In this document: positions 24,646 through 32,235 of the stretch, piece by piece
How positions within the stretch are numbered: position 1 is the stretch's first letter
How the letters are laid out: every line of letters begins with the position of its first letter
Source of the DNA: Fusobacterium ulcerans ATCC 49185
GTDB lineage: Bacteria > Fusobacteriota > Fusobacteriia > Fusobacteriales > Fusobacteriaceae
Direction of reading: 5' to 3'
Assembly: GCF_900683735.1 (NCBI RefSeq)
Contig: NZ_LR215979.1
Location: 3,658,001-3,722,000, forward strand
DNA: 64,000 nt
The notes under the pieces: generated by a model
Seen by the model: the letters and a program-made list of their open reading frames with translations, nothing else
What the model was told of the DNA's origin: nothing
The model's database searches: none
Translations under genes and position numbers: made by a program

Positions 24646-25992
24646 ATGAATAATGAATTAGAAAGTAAAAATGTCAGCAGACTGTTTTTTAAGTTTGCTG
24701 TCCCAAGTATAGTGGGAATGTTGATAGTATCTATACAAATGATGGTAGATGGTATATTTATAGCAAATACTCAAGGAGCATCTGGACTTGCAGCAATTAA
24801 TCTGTCTATGCCAATAATATTATTTACTAATAGTATAGCTCTGATGATAGCAGCTGGTGGAGGAGTATATTGTTCAATAGCTTTAGGAAAAGGAAAATTT
24901 AAAAGAGCTAATGAGATAATGTCATTTACTCTTCAAATATTTGTAGTGTTTTTAGGAAGTATATCTCTTTTAGGATTTCTTTTTATAAATGGAATAATAG
25001 GAATATTAGGAGCAACGGAAATTCTTGCTCCATTAGTAAAAGCTTACCTTTTAACTATGTTAGTATTAAATATACCATATAATATACCAATATTTACAGA
25101 GGGATTTATAAAAATAGCTGGTAAGCCAAATCTTGTATTTTTGAGTTGTACAATATGTCTTGCAGGAAATGTTTTGATGGATTATCTTTTTATAGTAAAG
25201 ATGGATATGGGAGTACTTGGAGCAGCTCTTGCTACTTCTGCAGCTAATGGAACTGCTGGAGCAGTTCTTATGTGGAATTATTTTAAAAACAGAAGCAGGC
25301 TTAATATAGTAAAACCTAATGGGAACAGGATTCTTTTAGGAAAGATATTATATAATGGAAGTTCTGAAATGCTCACAATGGTATCAAGTGCTCTTGCTAC
25401 TTTTATCTTTAACTATATACTTATCAGAAGAATTGGAGAAATAGGAGTATCAGCATTAACTATTGTTTTCTATGTAAATACAGTGGTAAATATATGTCTT
25501 TTTGGATTATCACAAGCACTTCAGCCAATAGTTTCCTACAATCTTGGTGCTAAAAGAATGGAACAGATATACATGGTATTGAAAACAGCTTTCTTTACAG
25601 GAGGAAGCATAGGGTTTTTCTTTTTCTTTGTAATGAAATTTAATAGTGCTCCTATTATAAAGGTATTCTCAAAAGATAATGCTGATTTGATAGCTCTTAC
25701 TGGAAGAGCTTTGAGCTTTGTAGTATTTCAATATTTATTTTCATTTGTGAATGTTATAATCAGTTCTTTTTTGACTGCTGTGGAAAAACCTATGGAATCA
25801 GCAGCTGTGGCAATGTGCCGTTCACTTGTATGTGTAGCAGGACTTCTTTTCATACTCCCAATATTTCTGGGAGAAAAAGGATTATGGCTGGCTCTTCCAT
25901 TGGGAGAACTTTTATGTATGACAGTAAGTGTTCCTCTTTTGATAACAACATACAAGAAAATAAAAATAAGAATAACTAAAAATCTGGTATAG
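24646..25992 (+). CDS. MATE-family efflux transporter
   Basis: 448 aa, twelve hydrophobic segments. LFFKFAVPSIVGMLIVSIQMMVDGIFIA and FGLSQALQPIVSYNLGAKR place it in the MepA/DinF-like branch of MATE pumps, distinct from the NorM-like protein at 21484-22818. Drug or metabolite specificity cannot be told. RBS GAAGGTGAG. No separate promoter was recognised after the dhaM terminator. Confidence 0.88.
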   Translation: MNNELESKNVSRLFFKFAVPSIVGMLIVSIQMMVDGIFIANTQGASGLAAINLSMPIILFTNSIALMIAAGGGVYCSIALGKGKFKRANEIMSFTLQIFVVFLGSISLLGFLFINGIIGILGATEILAPLVKAYLLTMLVLNIPYNIPIFTEGFIKIAGKPNLVFLSCTICLAGNVLMDYLFIVKMDMGVLGAALATSAANGTAGAVLMWNYFKNRSRLNIVKPNGNRILLGKILYNGSSEMLTMVSSALATFIFNYILIRRIGEIGVSALTIVFYVNTVVNICLFGLSQALQPIVSYNLGAKRMEQIYMVLKTAFFTGGSIGFFFFFVMKFNSAPIIKVFSKDNADLIALTGRALSFVVFQYLFSFVNVIISSFLTAVEKPMESAAVAMCRSLVCVAGLLFILPIFLGEKGLWLALPLGELLCMTVSVPLLITTYKKIKIRITKNLV

Positions 25993-26024
25993 ATAATTAA
26001 TAGTCATATAAACAAAAATAAAAG

Positions 26025-26075
26025 AACTAAAAAAGATGTTTTTCCTAAAATTAAGGAAGAACATCTTTTTTAGTT
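26025..26075. terminator. Bidirectional terminator between MATE and sigma-54 regulator genes
   Basis: Perfect 16-bp stem AACTAAAAAAGATGTT / AACATCTTTTTTAGTT with an inner TTCCT/AGGAA pair, between convergent genes. Confidence 0.85.
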
Positions 26076-26081
26076 AGGTTT

Positions 26082-27452
26082 TTATAAAGAATTATTATTT
26101 ATGTATTTTCTAATTAATTTATTAGCCTTGGTTTGGCTTATTTTTAAGTATTGAGCTACTTTTCTTGAAGTTTTAAATTTTTGATAAGCTTCTTTTATTA
26201 GATTGGCTTCGTAATGACTTACCTTTTCATCAAATGACATACTAAAATCTTCTTCAATAGAATTTTTGTCTGAAGAATGATTAGGAAGCTTTTCAGAAAG
26301 GTGTTCAATTCCGATAATAGAACTATCATTAGTAACCATAAGTCTTTCTATTGCATGCTGTAATTCTCTTATATTTCCTTTCCATTGAGCAGCTTCTAGT
26401 ATTTCTAAAGCTTCTTTTGTAAAAGATTTGGAGAAAAAATATTTTTTATTAAACTTTTCAATAAAACTTTTTATTAAAAATGAAATATCTTCTTTTCTCT
26501 CTCTTAAAGGGGGGAGATATAATTCTATAACATTCAATCTGTAATATAAGTCTTCTCTGAATTGCTTGTTGAAAACTAAAGTTCTCAAGTCTTTATTAGT
26601 TGCAGCAATTATTTTTACATCAATTTCAATAGGTTTATTTCCACCAATTGGTAAATATTTTTGCTCTTGCAGGACATGAAGTAATTTTGATTGAGCTGAA
26701 AGAGGAAGTTCAGATATTTCATCTAACAATAGAGTTCCTTTGTTTGCTGTTTCAAAGAGCCCCTTTTTACCTTTTGAATTTGCTCCTGTAAAAGCACCTT
26801 TTTCATAACCAAATAATTCACTCTCAACTAAGTTTGTTGGAATGCTGGCACAATTTAAACTTACAAAAGGTTCATTTGCTCGATCACTGATAGAATGGAT
26901 ATATTTAGCCAGCATAGTTTTTCCAGTTCCACTTTCGCCAGTTAAAATACATGGAGTATCAATATTTTTTATACGCTCAATCATTTTTAGAAGTTCCTGC
27001 ATTTTAATATTATTGCTCTTAGGCGGCTCTATATTTTTTACAATGGAATCTTTGTATGTATAATCAGGATTATAAATTTTTATACCATCTGTATTATCCC
27101 TTACATTCATAACAACATATTTTAAAATATTTTTTTCATCAAAAATTGGAATTGCAATAGTAAATAATTCAGTTCCCAGAAATGTTTTTTGTTTAACAGC
27201 ATAAGGTTTTCGATCTTTATATACAATGGGAAGAATGGAACAATCCCAAGAATTATTATCCTTGTTTATAAAATCAAAAAAAGATTTTCCAATCATAGAT
27301 TCAGCTGTACAATTATAATGTCTTTGGCAGGCTTTATTAATATATACAATATTGTAGCGATTATCATAGATCAGAATTTCATCATACATATTATCGATAA
27401 TTTTCATAATTGTTTCAAGACTAATATTGAAAGGTAAATTCTTAAATGACAT
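26082..27452 (-). CDS. Sigma-54-dependent activator with PAS sensor
   Basis: 456 aa. PAS domain (about residues 15-115, IYDNRYNIVYINKACQRHYNCTAESMIGKSFFDF), AAA+ domain with Walker A GESGTGKT (162-169), the sigma-54 contact loop GAFTGA (209-214) and Walker B GTLLLDEISELP, arginine-finger region REDLYYRLNVIELYLPPLRER, and a C-terminal FIS-type HTH (SRKVAQYLKISQTKANKLIRKY). It remodels RpoN-polymerase. The divergent operon at 27704 has a -24/-12 promoter and palindromic sites, so it is the likely target; the PAS domain probably senses its substrate. Confidence 0.92.
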   Translation of the reverse strand: MSFKNLPFNISLETIMKIIDNMYDEILIYDNRYNIVYINKACQRHYNCTAESMIGKSFFDFINKDNNSWDCSILPIVYKDRKPYAVKQKTFLGTELFTIAIPIFDEKNILKYVVMNVRDNTDGIKIYNPDYTYKDSIVKNIEPPKSNNIKMQELLKMIERIKNIDTPCILTGESGTGKTMLAKYIHSISDRANEPFVSLNCASIPTNLVESELFGYEKGAFTGANSKGKKGLFETANKGTLLLDEISELPLSAQSKLLHVLQEQKYLPIGGNKPIEIDVKIIAATNKDLRTLVFNKQFREDLYYRLNVIELYLPPLRERKEDISFLIKSFIEKFNKKYFFSKSFTKEALEILEAAQWKGNIRELQHAIERLMVTNDSSIIGIEHLSEKLPNHSSDKNSIEEDFSMSFDEKVSHYEANLIKEAYQKFKTSRKVAQYLKISQTKANKLIRKYINNNSL

Positions 27453-27513
27453 TATTTCCCCCCCTAATTATAAAAAGTTCAAAAATATTACATAATGTTA
27501 TTATACTTTAAAA

Positions 27514-27568
27514 TTGAGTTGAAATCAAGTCGTTGAATTGAAAATGATTCAACTTTTCGAGTCGAAAA
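27514..27568. promoter_or_regulatory. Candidate upstream activator sites
   Basis: Three adjacent dyads: TTGA-N7-TCAA (27514-27528), GTTGAA-N10-TTCAAC (27532-27553) and TTTTCGAGTCGAAAA (27554-27568). They lie about 80-130 bp upstream of the -24/-12 promoter, the usual place for binding by a sigma-54 activator. Confidence 0.6.
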
Positions 27569-27645
27569 AAACTCAAAAAAGAAATATATTTTAAAATGAA
27601 AGAAAAAAATAAGCTTTTTAGATTGAAATAAAATAAGAATAAAAA

Positions 27646-27660
27646 TGGCATAGATATTGC
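27646..27660 (+). promoter_or_regulatory. Sigma-54 (-24/-12) promoter
   Basis: TGGCATAGATATTGC: GG and GC elements with the strict spacing of the RpoN consensus TGGCACG-N4-TTGC. About 44 bp before the ATG at 27704, and next to a sigma-54 activator gene. Confidence 0.85.
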
Positions 27661-27703
27661 TTATATATAAGACAATAATCTTAATTAAAAAAGGAGATGT
27701 CAT

Positions 27704-28822
27704 ATGAAAATCACAGATGTAGAAGTTATTTGTTTGAGAATACCACCAATGGATAGTCCATGTGAATGGGGTGAGGATGCTGTAATTGTAAAAGTTCACA
27801 CAGACATGGGAATAGTTGGAGTAGGAGAAAGTGATACTTCACCAGTGGTTGTGAAAGCGATTATAGAAGCACCAGAGACAAATTTATACTGTAGTGGATT
27901 GAAAAGACTATTGATAGGGGAAAATCCATTAGAGATACAAAAACTATGGGATAAGATGTATTGGGCTTCCAACTATGTAGGGAGAAGGGGAGCAGGGATA
28001 CATGCTATAAGTGCTATTGACATAGCTCTTTGGGATATAGCTTCTCAATATTATAAAGTTCCAATATATATGTTGCTGGGGGGAAAATATAGAGATAAAA
28101 TAAGAGCATATGGAACATTTATTCCAGCAGATACTCCAGAAGAGAATAAAATTATAGCTCGTGAACTAAAAAATCAAGGATTCACAAGTTTAAAATTTGG
28201 TGGTGGAGTTTTAGGAGATAGTCCAGAATTAGATGAAAAAATAGTAAGAGCAGTTAGAGAAGAATTAGGAGATGATTTTGAGTTAGAAATAGATCTTGCA
28301 AGTAAATGGAGAACATATGGAAATTCATTATCAATGATAAAAAAACTAGAAAAATATAATTTGAACTGGATAGAGGAACCTATACTAGCAGATGATTTAA
28401 AAGGGTATTCAAAATTATCAGGAGTGTCATCAGCAAAAATAGCTGGAGGAGAATCATTAACTACACGTTATGAATTTCAAGAATTTTTAAAAAGTGCACA
28501 GCCAGATATAGTTCAGCCTGATGTAACAAGATGTGGAGGAATAAGTGAACTGTGTAAAATATATGATATGGCTGAATTAAATGGAACTAAATTAATTCCT
28601 CATGGTTTTAGTACAGGGATTTTATTAGCAGCAACAGTTCAATTTTTAGCAGCAACAGAGCATGGGGATTTGATGGAATATTCTCAAAGTAATAGTCCGC
28701 TTTTCAAGGATTTAGTAAAAAATAGAATTCCTTTTGAAAATGGATATGTAACAGTACCTGATTGTATAGGATTAGGAATAGAATTAGATGAGGAAATGAT
28801 AAAAAAATATAGAATGAAATAG
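27704..28822 (+). CDS. Enolase-superfamily sugar-acid dehydratase or racemase
   Basis: 372 aa mandelate racemase/muconate lactonizing enzyme family. Metal ligands: Asp in LEIDLASKWR, Glu in WIEEPILADD, Glu in AGGESLTTR. A His-Asp dyad (QPDVTRCGG and LIPHGFSTG) and one Lys in SLKFGGG indicate the mandelate-racemase subgroup, which mostly dehydrates acid sugars or epimerises alpha to a carboxylate. Substrate not identifiable from sequence alone. First gene of the RpoN-controlled operon; RBS AAAGGAG. Confidence 0.85.
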   Translation: MKITDVEVICLRIPPMDSPCEWGEDAVIVKVHTDMGIVGVGESDTSPVVVKAIIEAPETNLYCSGLKRLLIGENPLEIQKLWDKMYWASNYVGRRGAGIHAISAIDIALWDIASQYYKVPIYMLLGGKYRDKIRAYGTFIPADTPEENKIIARELKNQGFTSLKFGGGVLGDSPELDEKIVRAVREELGDDFELEIDLASKWRTYGNSLSMIKKLEKYNLNWIEEPILADDLKGYSKLSGVSSAKIAGGESLTTRYEFQEFLKSAQPDIVQPDVTRCGGISELCKIYDMAELNGTKLIPHGFSTGILLAATVQFLAATEHGDLMEYSQSNSPLFKDLVKNRIPFENGYVTVPDCIGLGIELDEEMIKKYRMK

Positions 28823-28832
28823 AGGGGGAGAA

Positions 28833-30359
28833 ATGGAGAAAAAGTTAGATAAATTATTAATTATAGTAAGCTTGATAGTTGTTTTTATTATAGTAGGATG
28901 TTTATATTTTATGCCTGAATCTTCTCAGGAAATAGCAAATAAGATATTTAAATTATTCACTGATGTATTTGGATCATTAACTCTTTTATTTACTTTCATT
29001 GGAGTCATTTTATTAGCAGGAATATCTTTCAGTAAATTTGGGAGAATAAAATTAGGAGAGGGAGAACCTGAATACTCAACATTTAAATGGGTGTCTATGA
29101 TGATATGTTGTGGACTTGGATCTGCAACAGTATATTGGGCATTTATCGAATGGGCTTATTATATAGGAACTCCTGGTTTAGGAATAGTACCTAACTCTAT
29201 CAGAGCATATGAAATGAGTGTTACATATTCAATGTTTCATTGGGGAATAAGTGCTTGGACTTTATATGCACTTGCAGGAATTCCTATTGCTTATCATTTT
29301 CATGTCAGAAAAAATAAAGGACTTAGTTTAAGTAGTGTAATAAGTTCAATAACAGGGTTAAAACAAGATGGGATAATCTGTAGAATAGTGGATATATTAT
29401 TTATATTTATCTGCTTTGGAGGATTAAGTATAACATTGGGGGTATCAGTTCCTCTGGTTACAGAAATTTTCTGTAATGTAATTGGAATACAGCCAAGTTT
29501 TATAATAAATTTTCTTATAATAGTAGTTATTTCAATTGTATATTCTTTCAGTTCATATATAGGTATTCAAAAAGGAATGTCAAAAATAGCAGACTGGAAT
29601 ATAAAATTAGTTATAATTTTCCTTGTAGCAGTAGTTGTTTTTGGACCAACGTTATTTATAATTAATAACACAACTCAATCTTTAGGCCTGATGTTTCAAA
29701 ATTTTATAGGAATGAGTTTATTCACAGATTCGATAGGAAAATCAGGTTTTCCAGAATCTTGGACTATGTTCTACTGGTTGTATTGGATAACTTATGCACC
29801 TTTTACAGGGATTTTTATAGCAAAAGTTTCAAAAGGAAGAAATATACGTTCTGTAGTTGCGAATACACTGATTAGTGGAAGTTTCGGATGTTTTGTATTC
29901 TTTGGAGTTTTAGGAAGTTTGTCATTAGAACGACAGCTTAATAAAGTCGTTGATATGGTAGGAATGTTGAGTAATGGACAAGATAATATTGCTATTGTTA
30001 AAGTATTGCGTTCATTACCATTTGGTTCAATTTTTATGATAGTATTTTGCATAGTAACATTGTTATTCCTTGCTACAACATTAGATGGAGCAGCATTTAC
30101 AATGGCAACTACATCATCAATAGGACTTAAAAATAATGAAGAACCTAATCCTATGTTACGTCTTTTTTGGTGTGTAATGTTGGCTCTAGTGCCTCTTACA
30201 ATGATTCTTATTAAAGCAAATCTAAACACAATAAAAACTTGTGCAATAATAACAGCTGTACCAATTATCTTTATAATGATAGTAATGCTTATAGGAATGA
30301 TTCAGTGGATGTTCAAAGATTTTGGACAGATTGAAGCACATATGATAGATAAAAAATAA
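28833..30359 (+). CDS. BCCT-family transporter
   Basis: 508 aa with about twelve membrane segments. The BCCT signature is seen in YSMFHWGISAWTLYALAGIPIAYHFH and MFYWLYWITYAPFTGIFIAKVSKGR, and the start of the domain in GLGSATVYWAFIEWAYYI. Family members usually carry betaine, choline, carnitine or related zwitterions. Located between two acid dehydratase-type enzymes, so it probably imports their substrate. RBS AGGGGGAG, gap 10 bp. Confidence 0.9.
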   Translation: MEKKLDKLLIIVSLIVVFIIVGCLYFMPESSQEIANKIFKLFTDVFGSLTLLFTFIGVILLAGISFSKFGRIKLGEGEPEYSTFKWVSMMICCGLGSATVYWAFIEWAYYIGTPGLGIVPNSIRAYEMSVTYSMFHWGISAWTLYALAGIPIAYHFHVRKNKGLSLSSVISSITGLKQDGIICRIVDILFIFICFGGLSITLGVSVPLVTEIFCNVIGIQPSFIINFLIIVVISIVYSFSSYIGIQKGMSKIADWNIKLVIIFLVAVVVFGPTLFIINNTTQSLGLMFQNFIGMSLFTDSIGKSGFPESWTMFYWLYWITYAPFTGIFIAKVSKGRNIRSVVANTLISGSFGCFVFFGVLGSLSLERQLNKVVDMVGMLSNGQDNIAIVKVLRSLPFGSIFMIVFCIVTLLFLATTLDGAAFTMATTSSIGLKNNEEPNPMLRLFWCVMLALVPLTMILIKANLNTIKTCAIITAVPIIFIMIVMLIGMIQWMFKDFGQIEAHMIDKK

Positions 30360-30381
30360 ATTATTAAGGGAGATTAATGTA

Positions 30382-30717
30382 ATGAAAAGAAGTGTGAGAA
30401 TGCATGAAAAAGATCAGGTATCTACAGTTCTGAATGATGTAAAATGTGGAGATATAGTTGGAATATATAATGAACAAAATGAATTTTTATACGAAATAGA
30501 AGCAAAAGAGGATATACCTTATGGAAATAAAATAGCCTTATTTGATTTAAAAAAAGGGGAAGCGGTTATAAAATATGGTGAAAAAATAGGAGAATTAACA
30601 AAAGGAATATCAAAAGGAGAATTAGTACATGTTCATAATGTAAAAAGTTTATCAGTAGATATTCCTCCTGCTTTTAAAAAAGAAATTATTAGACAGATGA
30701 ATATAAAGTTAAAATAA
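30382..30717 (+). CDS. Altronate/sulfolactate-lyase-type small subunit (SAF domain)
   Basis: 111 aa SAF domain, matching the N-terminal part of UxaA/GarD-type dehydratases or the SuyA subunit of (R)-sulfolactate sulfo-lyase. Seen: MHEKDQVSTVLNDVKCGDIVGIY, IPYGNKIALFDLKKGEAVIKYGEKIGELTKGISKGELVHVHNVKSL. The HVHNVKS ending is characteristic. Works with the large subunit encoded 11 bp downstream. Confidence 0.85.
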   Translation: MKRSVRMHEKDQVSTVLNDVKCGDIVGIYNEQNEFLYEIEAKEDIPYGNKIALFDLKKGEAVIKYGEKIGELTKGISKGELVHVHNVKSLSVDIPPAFKKEIIRQMNIKLK

Positions 30718-30728
30718 GAGGAGGAAAA

Positions 30729-31910
30729 ATGATGAACTTTTTAGGATATAAAAGACCTGATGGAACAGTAGGTATAAGAAATAAAATTTTAATTATTTCA
30801 GTAGATGAATGTTGTGATGGAATAGCAAGAAAAATAGCGGAAAAAAGTGAAAATGCAGTGGTATTGACAAACTGGTATACATGTATGCTTGGAGGAAATG
30901 AAGAAACATTTAATCAAATGATAGAAGTTTCTAAAAATCCAAATGCAGCAGGGATTATAGTTCTAGCTATGGGGTGTGGAAGTATTTTACCTGAACAGAT
31001 AGCAGATCCAGTAAAAGAGACTGGAAAATTAACTGCAACTCTTGTATGCCAGGAAAACGGAGGAACAAAACAAACAATAGAAAAAGGAAGAAAAATTCTT
31101 GCAGATATAGATGCATATATAAAAAATTTAAAACTTGAGAAATTTACACTTGATAAACTTGTTGTTGGAGTTAAATGTGGAGGAAGTGATACAAGTTCAG
31201 GGATAGCATCTAATCCTAGTGTAGGAGTGGCTATTGATAAATTAATAGATATGGGAATGACTTGTATTGGAGGAGAATTATTTGAGTTACAAGGATGTAA
31301 TGAAATATTATTTAAGAGAGCTGTTTCTGATAAGGTTAGAGAAAAAATTGAAATATTGATAAACAATGAACGTGCTCGTTGGAGTGTAGAAGGAACAGAT
31401 GTAGAAACAATGAGTATAGGAAACAGTGTAGGAGGATTAACAACAATAGAAGAGAAATCTTTAGGAGCATTGCATAAAATGGGAACTAAACCTATTCAAG
31501 ATGTTCTTCAAATAAATAAAGATTTCATTGAAAAGCCTACTAAAGCAGGGTTTTATTTGTCAGAAGTAACTATGCTTTGTGGAGGAGCAGGAGTAAATTA
31601 TGCAGCTTTAGGAGCTCATATAATATTGTGGACAAGTGGAGCAGCAGGGTTTAATAATGCAATAGTCCCAGTTATAAGAGTAAGTGGAAATTCTGACTTG
31701 ATGAATGATGATATAGATGTCAATGTGGCAGAAATAATGGAAGGAACTATGGGGATTAGCCAGGGGGCTGATTTAATTGTACAAAAAGTTTTAGAAATTG
31801 CTAATGGCACACCAACAAAAATAGAAAATTATGGGGATTCTACAATGACTCTTTATCAAAAGGACCAGAGAGTAGAGAAAATGTTAAACTTGAAATGTGT
31901 AAATAAATAA
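30729..31910 (+). CDS. Altronate/sulfolactate-lyase-type large subunit
   Basis: 393 aa, UxaA C-terminal family (UxaA, GarD, SuyB). Opening GYKRPDGTVGIRNKILI is diagnostic; conserved cysteines VKCGGSDTSSGIASNPSVG, MGCGS and TMLCGGAG probably bind an iron centre. Whether it removes water from an aldonate or sulfite from a sulfonate is not decided by motifs I can judge. The two-gene form occurs in SuyAB as well as split altronate dehydratases. Start ATG 30729; ATG 30732 possible. Confidence 0.85.
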   Translation: MMNFLGYKRPDGTVGIRNKILIISVDECCDGIARKIAEKSENAVVLTNWYTCMLGGNEETFNQMIEVSKNPNAAGIIVLAMGCGSILPEQIADPVKETGKLTATLVCQENGGTKQTIEKGRKILADIDAYIKNLKLEKFTLDKLVVGVKCGGSDTSSGIASNPSVGVAIDKLIDMGMTCIGGELFELQGCNEILFKRAVSDKVREKIEILINNERARWSVEGTDVETMSIGNSVGGLTTIEEKSLGALHKMGTKPIQDVLQINKDFIEKPTKAGFYLSEVTMLCGGAGVNYAALGAHIILWTSGAAGFNNAIVPVIRVSGNSDLMNDDIDVNVAEIMEGTMGISQGADLIVQKVLEIANGTPTKIENYGDSTMTLYQKDQRVEKMLNLKCVNK

Positions 31911-31921
31911 TGATTAAATAT

Positions 31922-31971
31922 AAAGGATAAAAGAAAAAATGAATTTAAAAAATTTCTTTTATCCTTTTGTT
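31922..31971 (+). terminator. Terminator of the enolase/BCCT operon
   Basis: Perfect 15-bp stem AAAGGATAAAAGAAA / TTTCTTTTATCCTTT followed by TGTTAT. Confidence 0.8.
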
Positions 31972-31997
31972 ATATAAAGAATAAAATTAAAATAGGG

Positions 31998-32027
31998 TTT
32001 ACTTTTGTATAGGATATGTGATATATT
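31998..32027 (+). promoter_or_regulatory. Promoter of the ileS leader
   Basis: TTTACT (31998-32003), 18-bp spacer, TATATT (32022-32027); 30 bp before the leader-peptide ATG. Confidence 0.5.
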
Positions 32028-32057
32028 GTACTTAGAAAATATAACAAGGAGAAGAAA

Positions 32058-32111
32058 ATGACTTTAAGAGCTGCTATAATTATAATAATATCAATAATAT
32101 GCTTTCAATAA
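32058..32111 (+). CDS. Isoleucine-rich leader peptide of ileS
   Basis: 17-codon frame MTLRAAIIIIISIICFQ with seven Ile codons (six ATA, one ATT), preceded by AAGGAG 6 nt upstream. A rho-independent terminator follows at 32176-32203, before ileS. This is the arrangement of a transcription attenuator: when charged Ile-tRNA is scarce the ribosome stalls in the Ile run and the downstream RNA can refold. AATAATATC within the Ile run (32084-32092) is perfectly complementary to GATATTATT (32122-32130), a possible 1:2 stem. No T-box sequence is present. Confidence 0.75.
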   Translation: MTLRAAIIIIISIICFQ

Positions 32112-32175
32112 AAATATTATAGATATTATTTATGTAGTCTAAGTTATTCTTCTTAAGGAAATAAATTGAAAGTTG

Positions 32176-32203
32176 AAGACAGCCTGCATAGCTGTCTTTT
32201 TTA
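32176..32203 (+). terminator. Attenuator terminator in the ileS leader
   Basis: AAGACAGC (32176-32183) pairs with GCTGTCTT (32191-32198), followed by a T run. Lies between the leader peptide and ileS, 33 bp before the start codon. Confidence 0.8.
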
Positions 32204-32235
32204 TTACAATCTAAACTTTTTATCAGGAGGGTTTT

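Noticed and set aside
31980-32235. T-box riboswitch before ileS
   Set aside because: No AGGGTGGNACCGCG-type T-box sequence or specifier stem-loop was found; an Ile-rich leader peptide and terminator explain the region better.
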